DNA of 35,460 bases from Bifidobacterium parmae (lineage in GTDB: Bacteria; Actinomycetota; Actinomycetes; Actinomycetales; Bifidobacteriaceae): the NCBI RefSeq assembly GCF_002860365.1, contig NZ_NMWT01000007.1:1-35460 (forward strand), written 5' to 3'. Numbering within the stretch: position 1 is the first letter of the stretch; every line of letters starts with the position of its first letter. Shown here piece by piece: positions 15,623 through 23,743 of the stretch. The translations under genes and the position numbers were made by a program. The notes under the pieces were generated by a model that saw nothing but the letters and a program-made list of their open reading frames with translations, was not told the DNA's origin and did no database searches.

Positions 15623-17158
15623 ATGACTCGCACATTGGTCGCAGGAGTCGATACATCAACCCAATCAACTAAAGTCCGCATCACGGACGCCGCCACGGGC
15701 GAACAGGTGCGTTTCGGACAGGCCAAGCACCCGGACGGCACGTCCGTCAACCCCGAATACTGGTGGGAGGCGTTCCAGGCCGCCGCAGCGCAGGCCGGCG
15801 GCCTCGACGACGTGGCCGCGCTGGCGGTCGGCGGGCAGCAGCACGGCATGGTGATCCTGGACAAGCAGGGCAACGTGATCCGCGACGCGATGCTGTGGAA
15901 CGACACCAGCTCGGCCCCGCAGGCCGCCGCGCTCATCGAGAAGCTCGGCTCGGCGGACGCGGTCGACGACGGCGCCACCGAAGGCGAGCCGGAGGATGTC
16001 GTCGCACGCGGCAAGCAGCGCTGGGTCAAGGCCGTCGGTTCCTCGCCGGTCGCCTCCTACACGCTCACCAAGGTCGCGTGGGTCGCCGAGAACGAACCGG
16101 AGAACGCGAAGCGCATCGCCGCGATCTGCCTGCCGCACGACTGGCTGAGCTGGCGCATCGCCGGATACGGCCCGGTCGCGGAAGGCGAGGACGCGCACCT
16201 CGACAAGCTGTTCACCGACCGCTCCGACGCGTCCGGCACCATCTACTACGATGCCGCGCACAACGAGTACCGCCGCGACCTCATCGCGATGGTGCTGGCC
16301 GCCGCCGAAGGCGAGGAGGCCGCCAAGGCCCACGCCGATGCGATCGTGCTGCCCACCGTGCTCGGCCCGCGTAAGACGGCCGCGGTGAAGGCCTCCCCCG
16401 CCATCGCCGGCAAGAGCGTCGAGGGCGGCTGCATCCTCGGCCCCGGCGGCGGCGACAACGCAATGGCCGCGCTCGGCCTCGGCATGGGCGTCGGCGACGT
16501 GTCGATCTCGCTCGGCACGTCCGGCGTGGCCGCGGCCATCGCCGAGAACCCGGTGTACGACCTGACCGGCGCGGTCTCCGGCTTCGCCGACTGCACCGGC
16601 CACTACCTGCCGCTCGCCTGCACGATCAACGGCTCGCGCATCATCGACGCCGGCCGCGCCGCCCTCGGCGTGGACTACGACGAGCTGGCCGAACTGGCGT
16701 TCCGGTCCGAGCCGGGCGCCGGCGGCATCACGCTCGTGCCGTACTTCGACGGCGAGCGCACGCCGAACCGCCCTGACGCGACCGCCTCGCTCACCGGCCT
16801 GACCCTGCACAACACCACGAAGGAGAATCTGGCGCGCGCGTTCGTCGAGGGCCTGCTGTGCTCGCAGCGCGACTGCCTGGAGCTGATCCGTTCGCTGGGC
16901 GCGCGGATCGAGCGCATTCTGCTGATCGGCGGCGGCGCGAAGTCGGTGGCGATCCGCACGCTGGCCCCGTCGATCCTCGGCATGGATGTGACCCGCCCGG
17001 CCACCGACGAGTACGTGGCGATCGGCGCGGCCCGTCAGGCCGCGTGGGTGCTGTCCGGCGAGGCCGAGCCGCCGGAGTGGAAGCTCACCATCGACGGCGT
17101 GGAGACCGGCGAGCCCACCGAGGCCGTGTACGAGGCCTACGCGAAGGCCCGCGGCTGA
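15623..17158 (+). CDS. xylB: Xylulokinase
   Basis: 511 codons, starting at ATG 15623 behind a strong GAGGAGGAAAC site. It is an FGGY-family kinase that phosphorylates D-xylulose to xylulose-5-phosphate, the substrate of phosphoketolase in bifidobacteria. The N-terminal phosphate loop is VAGVDTSTQSTKV (residues 6-18). GGQQHGMVILD and AMLWNDTSS mark the sugar site. GPGGGDNAMAALGLG carries the catalytic Asp region, and RILLIGGGAKS and EYVAIGAARQAAWVL are the C-terminal ATP-binding blocks. It is divergent from the ROK regulator and carries its own promoter/operator and a terminator right after the stop. Confidence 0.95.
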   Translation: MTRTLVAGVDTSTQSTKVRITDAATGEQVRFGQAKHPDGTSVNPEYWWEAFQAAAAQAGGLDDVAALAVGGQQHGMVILDKQGNVIRDAMLWNDTSSAPQAAALIEKLGSADAVDDGATEGEPEDVVARGKQRWVKAVGSSPVASYTLTKVAWVAENEPENAKRIAAICLPHDWLSWRIAGYGPVAEGEDAHLDKLFTDRSDASGTIYYDAAHNEYRRDLIAMVLAAAEGEEAAKAHADAIVLPTVLGPRKTAAVKASPAIAGKSVEGGCILGPGGGDNAMAALGLGMGVGDVSISLGTSGVAAAIAENPVYDLTGAVSGFADCTGHYLPLACTINGSRIIDAGRAALGVDYDELAELAFRSEPGAGGITLVPYFDGERTPNRPDATASLTGLTLHNTTKENLARAFVEGLLCSQRDCLELIRSLGARIERILLIGGGAKSVAIRTLAPSILGMDVTRPATDEYVAIGAARQAAWVLSGEAEPPEWKLTIDGVETGEPTEAVYEAYAKARG

Positions 17159-17170
17159 GGAAAACCACCG

Positions 17171-17190
17171 CCCCGCCGGCGCCGGCGGGG
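17171..17190 (+). terminator. xylB terminator
   Basis: CCCCGCCGGC directly followed by its complement GCCGGCGGGG, then CTTTCG, about 12 bases after the xylB stop. This GC-rich stem followed by a short T-run is a likely intrinsic terminator. Confidence 0.7.
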
Positions 17191-17256
17191 CTTTCGCCTC
17201 CATTTGGTTCCTGTTCGGTTCATTTGGCAACCGCTGCCGGTGCCAGCCACCATCGC

Positions 17257-17309
17257 ATATGATGAACCCCCGGAATGAAGCCATTCTTCATTCCGGGGGT
17301 TCATCATAT
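17257..17309. terminator. 24-bp perfect hairpin between convergent genes
   Basis: Arms 17257-17280 and 17286-17309 are exactly complementary over 24 bp (ATATGATGAACCCCCGGAAT... and its reverse complement) with a CCATT loop. It lies between convergent xylB and the acetyltransferase gene and probably acts as a bidirectional terminator or transcript barrier. Perfect pairing of this length is longer than a terminator needs. Confidence 0.65.
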
Positions 17310-17408
17310 TCCGCCTCCGGTTACCACATGAAGCGATTACGAGCCATGAAGCCCGTCGTCGGTCATCACAACCGCAGAGTCGACCGTCCGGCGCCTCCAG
17401 ACCACCGC

Positions 17409-18053
17409 TCAGCCCTCCGCGGCGGCACGCTCCTCGGGTGTCCAATCCTCGGGCACCTCGCCGATCACATGGCACGGGTTCCCCACGGCGATCGCGTTCG
17501 CAGGGATGTCGTGCGTGACGACCGATCCGGCGCCGATGATCGCGTTGTCGCCGATGGTCACGCCCGGGCAGACCACCACGTTGCCGCCGAGCCACACGTT
17601 GTTCCCGATCGCGACGTCCTCGTTGTGCTGCCATCCTTCGAGCCGCGGCTTGGCGGGGATCGCATGGTTCGGCGTGTAGATGCTCACGCGCGGCCCGATG
17701 AGGCAATCGGAGCCGATGGAGATCGGTCCGCCGCCCACGATGAGGAAGTCCATGTTGATGAACGTGCGGTCGCCGATGCGCAGCCCCAACCCGTAGTCGA
17801 GGCGGATCGGCGGCCGGAAGTCGACGCCTTCGCCGGCTCCGGGCACGAGTTCGCGGAACAGCCGTTCCGCCTCGGCGGTGTCGTCGAAGTAGATACGGTT
17901 GATCGTCGCGCACGTGGATTGCGCCTCGCGCGTGAGTTCCGGCAGGATGTCCGATTTGCGGTATTGCAGCCAGTCGTCGGCGAACAGGGCGGCGACGTCC
18001 GGATGGTCGCGTTTGAGCGCTTCGAGGTCCCGCTTGGGAACGTGGGTGGTCAT
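17409..18053 (-). CDS. Sugar O-acetyltransferase (LacA/Maa type)
   Basis: 214 codons from ATG 18053, with GAGGCAAACC upstream. It is a left-handed beta-helix hexapeptide acetyltransferase that transfers acetyl from acetyl-CoA to sugar hydroxyls. An N-terminal maltose-acetyltransferase-like helical segment includes LPELTREAQSTCATINR. Hexapeptide turns follow (FINMDFLIVGGG, ISIGSDCLIGPRVSIYTPNH). The catalytic His is in PNHAIP, and the CoA-side loop is NNVWLGGNVVVCPGVTIGDN then IIGAGSVVTHDIPANAIAVG. Enzymes of this family are thought to acetylate non-metabolised sugar analogues for export. Its place between xylB and the xylose transporter suggests a similar overflow role here, which is inference. 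Confidence 0.9.
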   Translation of the reverse strand: MTTHVPKRDLEALKRDHPDVAALFADDWLQYRKSDILPELTREAQSTCATINRIYFDDTAEAERLFRELVPGAGEGVDFRPPIRLDYGLGLRIGDRTFINMDFLIVGGGPISIGSDCLIGPRVSIYTPNHAIPAKPRLEGWQHNEDVAIGNNVWLGGNVVVCPGVTIGDNAIIGAGSVVTHDIPANAIAVGNPCHVIGEVPEDWTPEERAAAEG

Positions 18054-18151
18054 GGTTTGCCTCGATTCGGTTGACGATGGGAACGATGCTTGGCGGCGGG
18101 ACACGATGCGGGCGGTGCGACGCGCGATGCGCGTGCCCGGCCCCGCCCGCG

Positions 18152-18238
18152 TCACCAGCGGCCGTCGCGGCGCAGCCGGGCGCGCAGGGCGACGCCGAAG
18201 CCGGAGAGGATGAGGGCGATGAGGGATGCGATGGCCAT
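18152..18238 (-). CDS. 28-residue single-helix membrane microprotein (candidate)
   Basis: A 28-codon frame starts MAIASLIALILSGFGVAL and ends in a basic tail RARLRRDGRW. This is one short predicted membrane helix followed by a positively charged cytoplasmic end. Translation is supported by GAAAGGA (reverse complement of 18247-18253), eight bases before the ATG. It lies between the symporter and the acetyltransferase on the same strand, after the symporter's terminator-like hairpin and about 100 bp before the acetyltransferase start. I recognise no family. A role beside the transporter or acetyltransferase is possible. Chance is the alternative, but the ribosome site and helix-plus-basic-tail design argue for a real small protein. 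Confidence 0.55.
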   Translation of the reverse strand: MAIASLIALILSGFGVALRARLRRDGRW

Positions 18239-18295
18239 GGTGGCGGTCCTTTCGTGGTTCGGGCCCGGATCGGGCGGTCGTGGTCGAGAGAAAAG

Positions 18296-18323
18296 GTCGG
18301 GCCCGGCCGGGAGGTTCCCGGTC
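18296..18323 (-). terminator. Terminator of the sugar symporter gene
   Basis: GGCCGGGA (18305-18312) and TCCCGGTC (18316-18323) form an 8-bp stem (one G-T pair) with a 3-nt loop. On the minus strand it is soon followed by CTTTTCTCTC. It lies about 80 bp past the symporter stop and separates that gene from the microprotein and acetyltransferase. Confidence 0.55.
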
Positions 18324-18401
18324 GAGCCCTGATGGAAGGAATTCAGGAGAAGAGCGGTAGGCCGGTCCGGCCTGGGCCATGAATCCGGCCCATGAGTCCG
18401 G

Positions 18402-19778
18402 TCATGCCGCGGCGGTCACCTTGGCGACGCGGGCGCGCAGGCTGGTCTCGATCTCCTCAAGGGAGCGGTTGCGGGTCTCGAAGACGTACTTCGCGACGAA
18501 CCACACGGACGCGATGCAGATCACGCCGTAGCCGATGAACAGGCTGCCGGTGCCGAACAGGTTGGGCAGGTAGGGGAAGGTGAGGGACACGACGGCGTTC
18601 GCGGCCCAGTTGATGACGCTGGAGAACGAGGTGCCGAGGCCACGGATGTTGAGCGGGAACACCTCGCCGATCATGATCCACATGACCGGGCCCCACGTGC
18701 CGGAGAAGAACGCGATGTAGACGGTGAGCGCGATGACGCACACGATGGCGGCGGTGTGCGATCCGCCGGAGAACTTCATCGCGAAGCTCATGACGAACAG
18801 GGAGACGCCCATGCCCACGGCGCCGACGATGAGCATCGTGCGACGGTCGACCTTGTCCATGATGGCGATGGCGATGGCGGTGACGATCACGTTGAAGATG
18901 CCGATGCCGATGCCGATGTGCGCGATGAGCGCGGCGGACACGCCGAAACCGACATCGGTGAAGATCGTCGGAGCGTAGTAGAGGACGGTGTTGCAGCCCA
19001 TGACCTGCTGGAAGATCGCCAGTCCGATGCCGATGACCAGCGCCGGGCGGACGGTCGGTCCGAACAGTTCGGCGAAGCCCTTGTTCTCGAGCTTGGCCTG
19101 GCCTTCGATCTCGTGCAGCTCCTGCGCGACCTTGGTCTGGTCGTTGTCGTAGATCTGGCCGAGCACGGCCTTGGCGGCGTCCAGATCGCCGGTGCGCACG
19201 AGGAAGCGCGGGGATTCGGGCAGGAACAGGCCGCCGAGGAACAGGATGATGGCGGGCAGGGCGGCGAAGCCGAGCATCCAGCGCCATCCGTGGACCATGA
19301 ACGAGAACGTGTAGTTCGTGATGTACGCGAGCAGGATGCCGGTCATGACCATGAGCTGGAACAGGCCGGAGACGGTGCCGCGCTTGCTCGCCTGGGAGAG
19401 CTCGCCCAGGTAGGTCGGGATCAGCGCGGAGGCGACACCCACGGCGAGGCCGAGGACGATGCGGGAGATGATGAGGGTCCAGAATTCGGGCGAGAATCCG
19501 GAGCCGAGCGCGCCGACCGTGAAGATGACGGCGGAGATGAGCAGCAGCTTGCGGCGGCCGAGCTTGTCGGACATCGGCCCGATGAACGCGGCGCCGAGCA
19601 CGGCGCCCAGCAGCACGGCGCTGACGACCCAGCCCTGCTGCCATGCGCCCAGGTTCATCTGCTTCTGGATGAAGAGGATGGCTCCGGAGATCACGCCGGT
19701 GTCGTAGCCGAACAGCAGGCCGCCGAGCGCTCCGAAGAAGTAGACGACTCCCTTGGGGAGTTTCCTTGTGGTGTTCAT
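18402..19778 (-). CDS. MFS sugar/H+ symporter, probable xylose transporter
   Basis: 458 codons from ATG 19778, preceded by AAGGAAGAACAT. It is a twelve-helix sugar-porter-family protein. Family motifs include LGGLLFGYDTGVISGA (helix 1), GPMSDKLGRRK (loop 2-3), PESPRFLV after helix 6, FQQVMGCNTVLYYAPTIF (helix 7 sugar-binding QQ and N), DKVDRRTMLIVG (loop 8-9) and GEVFPLNIRGLG. These match XylE/GlcP-like proton-coupled hexose or pentose carriers. Location between xylB and xylA makes D-xylose the likely substrate, but glucose or arabinose cannot be excluded from sequence. The 15-bp ROK motif was not seen upstream, so control may differ from xylA and xylB. Confidence 0.9.
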   Translation of the reverse strand: MNTTRKLPKGVVYFFGALGGLLFGYDTGVISGAILFIQKQMNLGAWQQGWVVSAVLLGAVLGAAFIGPMSDKLGRRKLLLISAVIFTVGALGSGFSPEFWTLIISRIVLGLAVGVASALIPTYLGELSQASKRGTVSGLFQLMVMTGILLAYITNYTFSFMVHGWRWMLGFAALPAIILFLGGLFLPESPRFLVRTGDLDAAKAVLGQIYDNDQTKVAQELHEIEGQAKLENKGFAELFGPTVRPALVIGIGLAIFQQVMGCNTVLYYAPTIFTDVGFGVSAALIAHIGIGIGIFNVIVTAIAIAIMDKVDRRTMLIVGAVGMGVSLFVMSFAMKFSGGSHTAAIVCVIALTVYIAFFSGTWGPVMWIMIGEVFPLNIRGLGTSFSSVINWAANAVVSLTFPYLPNLFGTGSLFIGYGVICIASVWFVAKYVFETRNRSLEEIETSLRARVAKVTAAA

Positions 19779-19944
19779 ATGTTCTTCCTTGAATCGATTT
19801 GCGTCACCGATGGACCAAGCACCCCTGCTTGCGGTGGTCAGCATCGTTCGCGGAAACGGCCATCCCACACGCCGACGCTCACGGTCTGCTGTAGGATAGG
19901 TGCGTTCCCATGAACGTCCGTCATGACGTTGATGTGGAACATTC

Positions 19945-19992
19945 GGGATGGCAGCCGCTACGGCCTCAATCGAAGGGGCTGCCATCCCCTTT
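19945..19992 (+). terminator. Orphan plus-strand intrinsic terminator
   Basis: GGGATGGCAGCC (19945-19956) pairs perfectly with GGCTGCCATCCC (19977-19988) and is followed by CTTTT. No annotated plus-strand gene precedes it for about 2.8 kb. It may end a short untranslated transcript initiating near TAGGATA (about 19894-19900). Confidence 0.6.
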
Positions 19993-20021
19993 TCGTATTC
20001 AGTTATGCATGTGGCTTCCGC

Positions 20022-20300
20022 TCCCGCCGGCGGGAGCCGTCGCATCGCGGAGGAATCCCCCACCCGATGTTCACGCCCCCGCCGGCGGGAGCCGCCGCAT
20101 CACGATGGGCATCCCACCGGATACCGATATTCACGCCCCCGCTGGCGGGAGCCGTCGCATCGCGGAGAGATTCCCCACCCGATGTTCACGCCCCCGCTGG
20201 CGGGGGCTGTCGGCGAAGCCGACTGGGGGTGGTCACGATCCGATGCGGAACCACCCTCAGACCGCCTACGGCGGCCAGCTCCCGCCAGCGGGAGCCGAAG
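20022..20300. repeat. REP-like cluster near xylA
   Basis: At least four units with cores CCCGCCGGCGGGAG or CCCCCGCTGGCGGG, each followed by AGCCGTCGCATC or the standard GTCGGC-gaa-GCCGAC hairpin. Two units starting TCACGCCCCCGC at 20071 and 20131 are exactly 60 bp apart. A reversed unit (AGCTCCCGCCAGCGGGAGCC) closes the cluster near 20277-20296. Confidence 0.75.
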
Positions 20301-20455
20301 CGGTATGGCGGACGGGGATGACCCCGTCATACGGGATTGGCTCCCTCGGTCGAGGGAGCCAATCGGCATCACGCCTCGTTCCGCAATTACGGAGCGCTAC
20401 GCGCGCCACGTATCAGCTCGGCTTCGGCTCCCGCCTCGACCTCGCCCGAGGCTAC

Positions 20456-20478
20456 CCGAAAGCCCACCGGGCTTTCGG
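20456..20478 (-). terminator. Hairpin immediately after xylA
   Basis: CCGAAAGCCC (20456-20465) pairs with GGGCTTTCGG (20469-20478), a 10-bp stem with a 3-nt loop directly abutting the xylA stop. No T-run follows on the minus strand, so termination versus mRNA 3'-end protection is open. Confidence 0.55.
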
Positions 20479-20479
20479 C

Positions 20480-21823
20480 TCACGCCTCGGCCAGAGCGTC
20501 GATGATGTAGTTGTTGATGGTGGCCTTGACCTGCTCGAGGTGATCGGACTTGGTGGCGGCGCGCAGCTCGGCCTGGGTCTTGTCGAGGCTGTACTCCTCA
20601 AGGGAGGCGAGCGTGACGTTGCCGTCCTCGATGTCCTTGCCGATGCCGGACTCGTAGGAGCTGTAGCGATCGGCCTGCAGATCCTCGATGTAGTGGTCCT
20701 CGTGCATCTTGGCGGCGACCAGGAGGCCGGCGGCGTAGGAATCCATGCCCACGATGTGCGCGCGGAACAGGTCGTCGGCGGCGAAGGAGGTGCGGCGCGG
20801 CTTGGCGTCGAAGTTCAGACCGCCGTGGGGGCCGATCGAACCGTTGGCGAGGACCTCCCACATCACGGCGACGCAGTCGTACAGGTCGGACGGGAACTCG
20901 TCCATGTCCCAGCCGATGAGCTTGTCGCCCTGGTTGGCGTCGAGGGAGCCGAGGATGCCGTTCTCGCGGGCGAAGCGGACCTCATGCTGGTAGGAGTGGC
21001 CGGCCAGGTTGGCGTGGTTGCCTTCGAGGTTCAGCTTGAACACGTCGTCCAGGTCGAAGGTCTTGAGGAAGGCGAGCGCGGCGGCTGCATCGAAGTCGTA
21101 CTGGTGCGAGGTCGGCTCCTTCGGCTTCGGCTCGATGAGGAACTGGCCCTCGAAGCCGATCTCCTTGGCGTAGTCGGCGGCGAGGTGGAAGAGCTTGGCC
21201 ATGTGGGCCTGCTCGCGGTGCATCTGCGTGTTCCACAGGTTCTCGTAGCCTTCGCGGCCGCCCCAGAACACGTAGTTCTCGGCGCCGAGGCGCTTGGCGA
21301 TCTCGAGGCTCTTCTTGACCTGCGCGCCCGAGTAGGCGAAGATGTCGGCGAACGGCGAGGTGGCGGCGCCGGAGACGAAGCGCGGGTTGGTGAACAGGTT
21401 CTGGGTGTTCCACAGCAGCTTGACGCCGGTGGACTTCATGTTCTCCTCGATCTTGTCGACGACCTTGTCGAGGTTGGCGTTGGTCTCGCGCAGGGTGTCG
21501 CCCTCCGGGGCGATGTCGCGGTCGTGGAAGCAGAAGTATTCGACACCCAGCTTGGTGTAGAACTCGAAGGCGTAGTCGACCTTGGCGAGGGCCAGATCCA
21601 TCGGGTTGGTGTACTTGTCGTACGGGCGCTCGGCGGTGCCGTCGCCGAATGGGTCGACGAGGCGCTGGTCGAAGGTGTGCCAGTAGGCGACCGCGAAGCG
21701 CAGCCAGTCCTTCATCTTCTTGCCGGCGACGACCTTGTCGGCGTCGTAGTAGCGGAAGCCGAGGCCTTCCTTCTCTCCCTTGCGACCGACGTACTCGATC
21801 TTGTCGATATCCCACAGACCCAT
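20480..21823 (-). CDS. xylA: Xylose isomerase
   Basis: 447 codons from ATG 21823, with AAAGGAG six bases upstream. It is a metal-dependent (Mg/Mn/Co) TIM-barrel enzyme converting D-xylose to D-xylulose. The length and the YWHTF and [11 protein letters not shown] blocks (H100, D103) fit class II isomerases. Metal-site residues appear in [14 protein letters not shown] (E231, K233) and [13 protein letters not shown] (E267, H270). [19 protein letters not shown] carries further ligands. It supplies XylB with xylulose. Its promoter carries the same 15-bp motif as xylB. Confidence 0.97.
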   Translation of the reverse strand: MGLWDIDKIEYVGRKGEKEGLGFRYYDADKVVAGKKMKDWLRFAVAYWHTFDQRLVDPFGDGTAERPYDKYTNPMDLALAKVDYAFEFYTKLGVEYFCFHDRDIAPEGDTLRETNANLDKVVDKIEENMKSTGVKLLWNTQNLFTNPRFVSGAATSPFADIFAYSGAQVKKSLEIAKRLGAENYVFWGGREGYENLWNTQMHREQAHMAKLFHLAADYAKEIGFEGQFLIEPKPKEPTSHQYDFDAAAALAFLKTFDLDDVFKLNLEGNHANLAGHSYQHEVRFARENGILGSLDANQGDKLIGWDMDEFPSDLYDCVAVMWEVLANGSIGPHGGLNFDAKPRRTSFAADDLFRAHIVGMDSYAAGLLVAAKMHEDHYIEDLQADRYSSYESGIGKDIEDGNVTLASLEEYSLDKTQAELRAATKSDHLEQVKATINNYIIDALAEA

Positions 21824-21923
21824 TGCAGTCTCCTTTGATGTTCGTGTTCACTGCGTTCTTCGTCGGATCCGCGTGGCGCCTCAACGCTGTGCGTCGCCAT
21901 CCGTTTCCGATTGACGATTCAAT

Positions 21924-21952
21924 ATGTTAAATGGTCGAACAATGTTTGTCAA
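21924..21952 (-). promoter_or_regulatory. xylA promoter and candidate ROK operator
   Basis: On the minus strand, TTGACA (21952-21947) is followed after exactly 17 bp by TAACAT (21929-21924), a strong sigma-70-type promoter. The 15-bp GTTAAATGGTCGAAC (21926-21940, plus strand) lies in the spacer and -10 box. It is the counterpart of the site at xylB. Confidence 0.72.
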
Positions 21953-22420
21953 TCGAATGAACTTAATGGGCCGCATACGGCGTGTCCCCAATGATTCCAA
22001 CGTTTTCCCACATCGGTAAATCACCGCCCCAACGCGCCCCACTGCAACAAATGGCAACTCCATCCCCAAAATGCCGGCAGCCGGTATCCCCTCTCTCCGA
22101 AGCAACCGACACCCCACCCCACCGAAGCAACCGACACCCCGCCACACCAGAGCAGCCAGCCGCACTACCTCACCACCAAGGTCCCCTACCGACCAAGAAC
22201 TCCACCATCCCTACGGCCAAGGAGCCACGCCCCCGGCATCGTCAACCCCCGGCATCATCAACCCCCGGCCCAAACACCCGTTATCTCCGATGTACAGCGC
22301 CAAACACCCGATTCAATGCCCCCGAACCGTCCATTTGACGCTGTAGACAGCAAAAAACGGGGGTTTGCGCCGGGTGGGCAGTCGCCGGCGCAAGACGGAG
22401 GCATGATTCGGAGCACAACC

Positions 22421-22543
22421 GCCGGCACAACACAAGGCGCCCCCGCCGGCACAACGCGAGGCGCCCCGCCGGCACAACACAAGGCGCGCCCCCGCCGGCA
22501 CAACACAAGGCGCCCCGCCGGCACAACACAAGGCGCGATTCGA
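22421..22543. repeat. GC-rich tandem array downstream of htpX
   Basis: Five units beginning GCCGGCACAAC at 22421, 22445, 22468, 22494 and 22517 (steps of 24, 23, 26 and 23), each ending in AGGCGC plus a variable C-run. The array lies within 150 bp after the htpX stop, so it would be in its 3' untranslated region. Confidence 0.8.
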
Positions 22544-22571
22544 GGTACGACCGCTGAAACCACTCGCGAAT

Positions 22572-23543
22572 CTACCAGCGCACCTGCGCGGGACCGCCGA
22601 ACCCGCCGGCACCGGCACCGGCACCGCCGCCGTACACTTGAGCGGCGCTCATCTCCTGGGCCATCTGCATGAGACGCTTGATGCGGTCCTCGGTCGGCGG
22701 ATGGGTGGAGAACAGCTTCGAGAATCCGGCGGCGGAGAACGGGTTGGCGATCATCATCGCGGAGACGGACTGCGTGCCGGCGGTCTTGCGCATCGGCGTG
22801 GTCTGCGCGCCGTACGAGATCTTGTTGAGCGCGGAGGCGAGCGCCTCCGGATCGCCGGTGAGCACGCTGCCGTCCTCGTCCGCGTCGTATTCGCGCGTGC
22901 GGGAGATCGCCAATTGCAGCAGCGAGGCGGCGATCGGCGCGAGGATCGCGCTGAGCAGCACGCCGATCAGTCCGAGCCCGCCGGACGCGTTGTCGCGGTC
23001 GTCGCGCGACGTGCCGCCGCCGAAGTACATGAGCGAATAGCCGAGATACGTGATGACGGTCGCCATCGCGGAGGCGACCGCCGAGGTGAGGATGTCGCGG
23101 TTGTACACGTGCATGAGCTCGTGGCCGAGCACGCCGCGGATCTCGCGTTCGTTGAGGATCCTGAGGATACCCTGCGTGCAGCAGACGGCGGCGTGGCGTT
23201 CGTTGCGCCCGGTGGCGAACGCGTTCGGGCTCATCGTCGGCGCTACGTAGATGCGCGGCATCGGCTTGCCGGCCTTCGCGGACAGTTCGCGGACGATCCG
23301 ATACAGCGTGGGCGCCTCCGCCTCGCTGACCTCCTGCGCCCCCATCGACGCGATGGCGAGCTTGTCGGAGAACCAGTAGGAGAAGAACGTGGAGCCGAGT
23401 CCGATGAGGATGAAGATGCCGAGGGTCCCTCTACTGCCGCCCGTGGCCCACCAGACCAGCATGACGACGGCCCACATCAACCCGAAAAGCAGGGTCGTCT
23501 TCAGGCCATTGTGATGGCCGTGCACACGCATTTTGCCGTCCAT
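22572..23543 (-). CDS. htpX: HtpX-type membrane zinc metalloprotease
   Basis: 323 codons from ATG 23543; an in-frame ATG four codons later (23531) is an alternative. It is an M48B protease of the cytoplasmic membrane for quality control of membrane proteins. There are two N-terminal helices (about 17-33 and 41-57). The zinc motif HELMH is at 141-145, the third ligand is probably E218 in TREYDADEDG, and two more hydrophobic segments lie at about 150-175 and 190-213. The end is Gly/Ala-rich (GGGAGAGAGGFGG). Length and order are typical. A perfect parS site lies about 100 bp upstream. Confidence 0.94.
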   Translation of the reverse strand: MDGKMRVHGHHNGLKTTLLFGLMWAVVMLVWWATGGSRGTLGIFILIGLGSTFFSYWFSDKLAIASMGAQEVSEAEAPTLYRIVRELSAKAGKPMPRIYVAPTMSPNAFATGRNERHAAVCCTQGILRILNEREIRGVLGHELMHVYNRDILTSAVASAMATVITYLGYSLMYFGGGTSRDDRDNASGGLGLIGVLLSAILAPIAASLLQLAISRTREYDADEDGSVLTGDPEALASALNKISYGAQTTPMRKTAGTQSVSAMMIANPFSAAGFSKLFSTHPPTEDRIKRLMQMAQEMSAAQVYGGGAGAGAGGFGGPAQVRW

Positions 23544-23645
23544 AGGGCTCACGCTAACGGGGATATCTGAAATTTCGCTGGACGGCAACCGAGCGCGACG
23601 CGAACGCAGCCACCGGCGCGACGCACCCCCACGTCCGCCATGCGA

Positions 23646-23661
23646 TGTTTCACGTGAAACA
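23646..23661. promoter_or_regulatory. parS: parS centromere-like ParB-binding site
   Basis: TGTTTCACGTGAAACA is a perfect 16-bp palindrome identical to the widely conserved bacterial parS consensus. It lies in the gap between htpX and the serine hydrolase gene. ParB loads at such sites and spreads to form the partition complex. They cluster around the chromosome origin, so this window is probably origin-proximal. Confidence 0.9.
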
Positions 23662-23743
23662 CCCACCTCGCCCCGCGCCCCCCCCAGCCGGCTCCGCCGA
23701 CAACCCCCTCGCCAGAGGGTGCCGAGACAGGACGACGAAGCCC

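Larger units (their letters stand above)
19779..20479. other. Intergenic region between xylA and the symporter
   Basis: 701 bp without a recognised protein gene. It holds the symporter promoter, a plus-strand terminator hairpin (19945-19992) with no known gene in front, a REP-like cluster (20022-20300) and the hairpin following xylA. Confidence 0.6.
21824..22571. other. Intergenic region upstream of xylA and downstream of htpX
   Basis: 748 bp without a credible gene. It holds the xylA leader and promoter/operator, a C-rich stretch where CCGAAGCAACCGACACCCC recurs (near 22097 and 22121), and the GCCGGCACAAC tandem array at 22421-22543. Confidence 0.6.
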
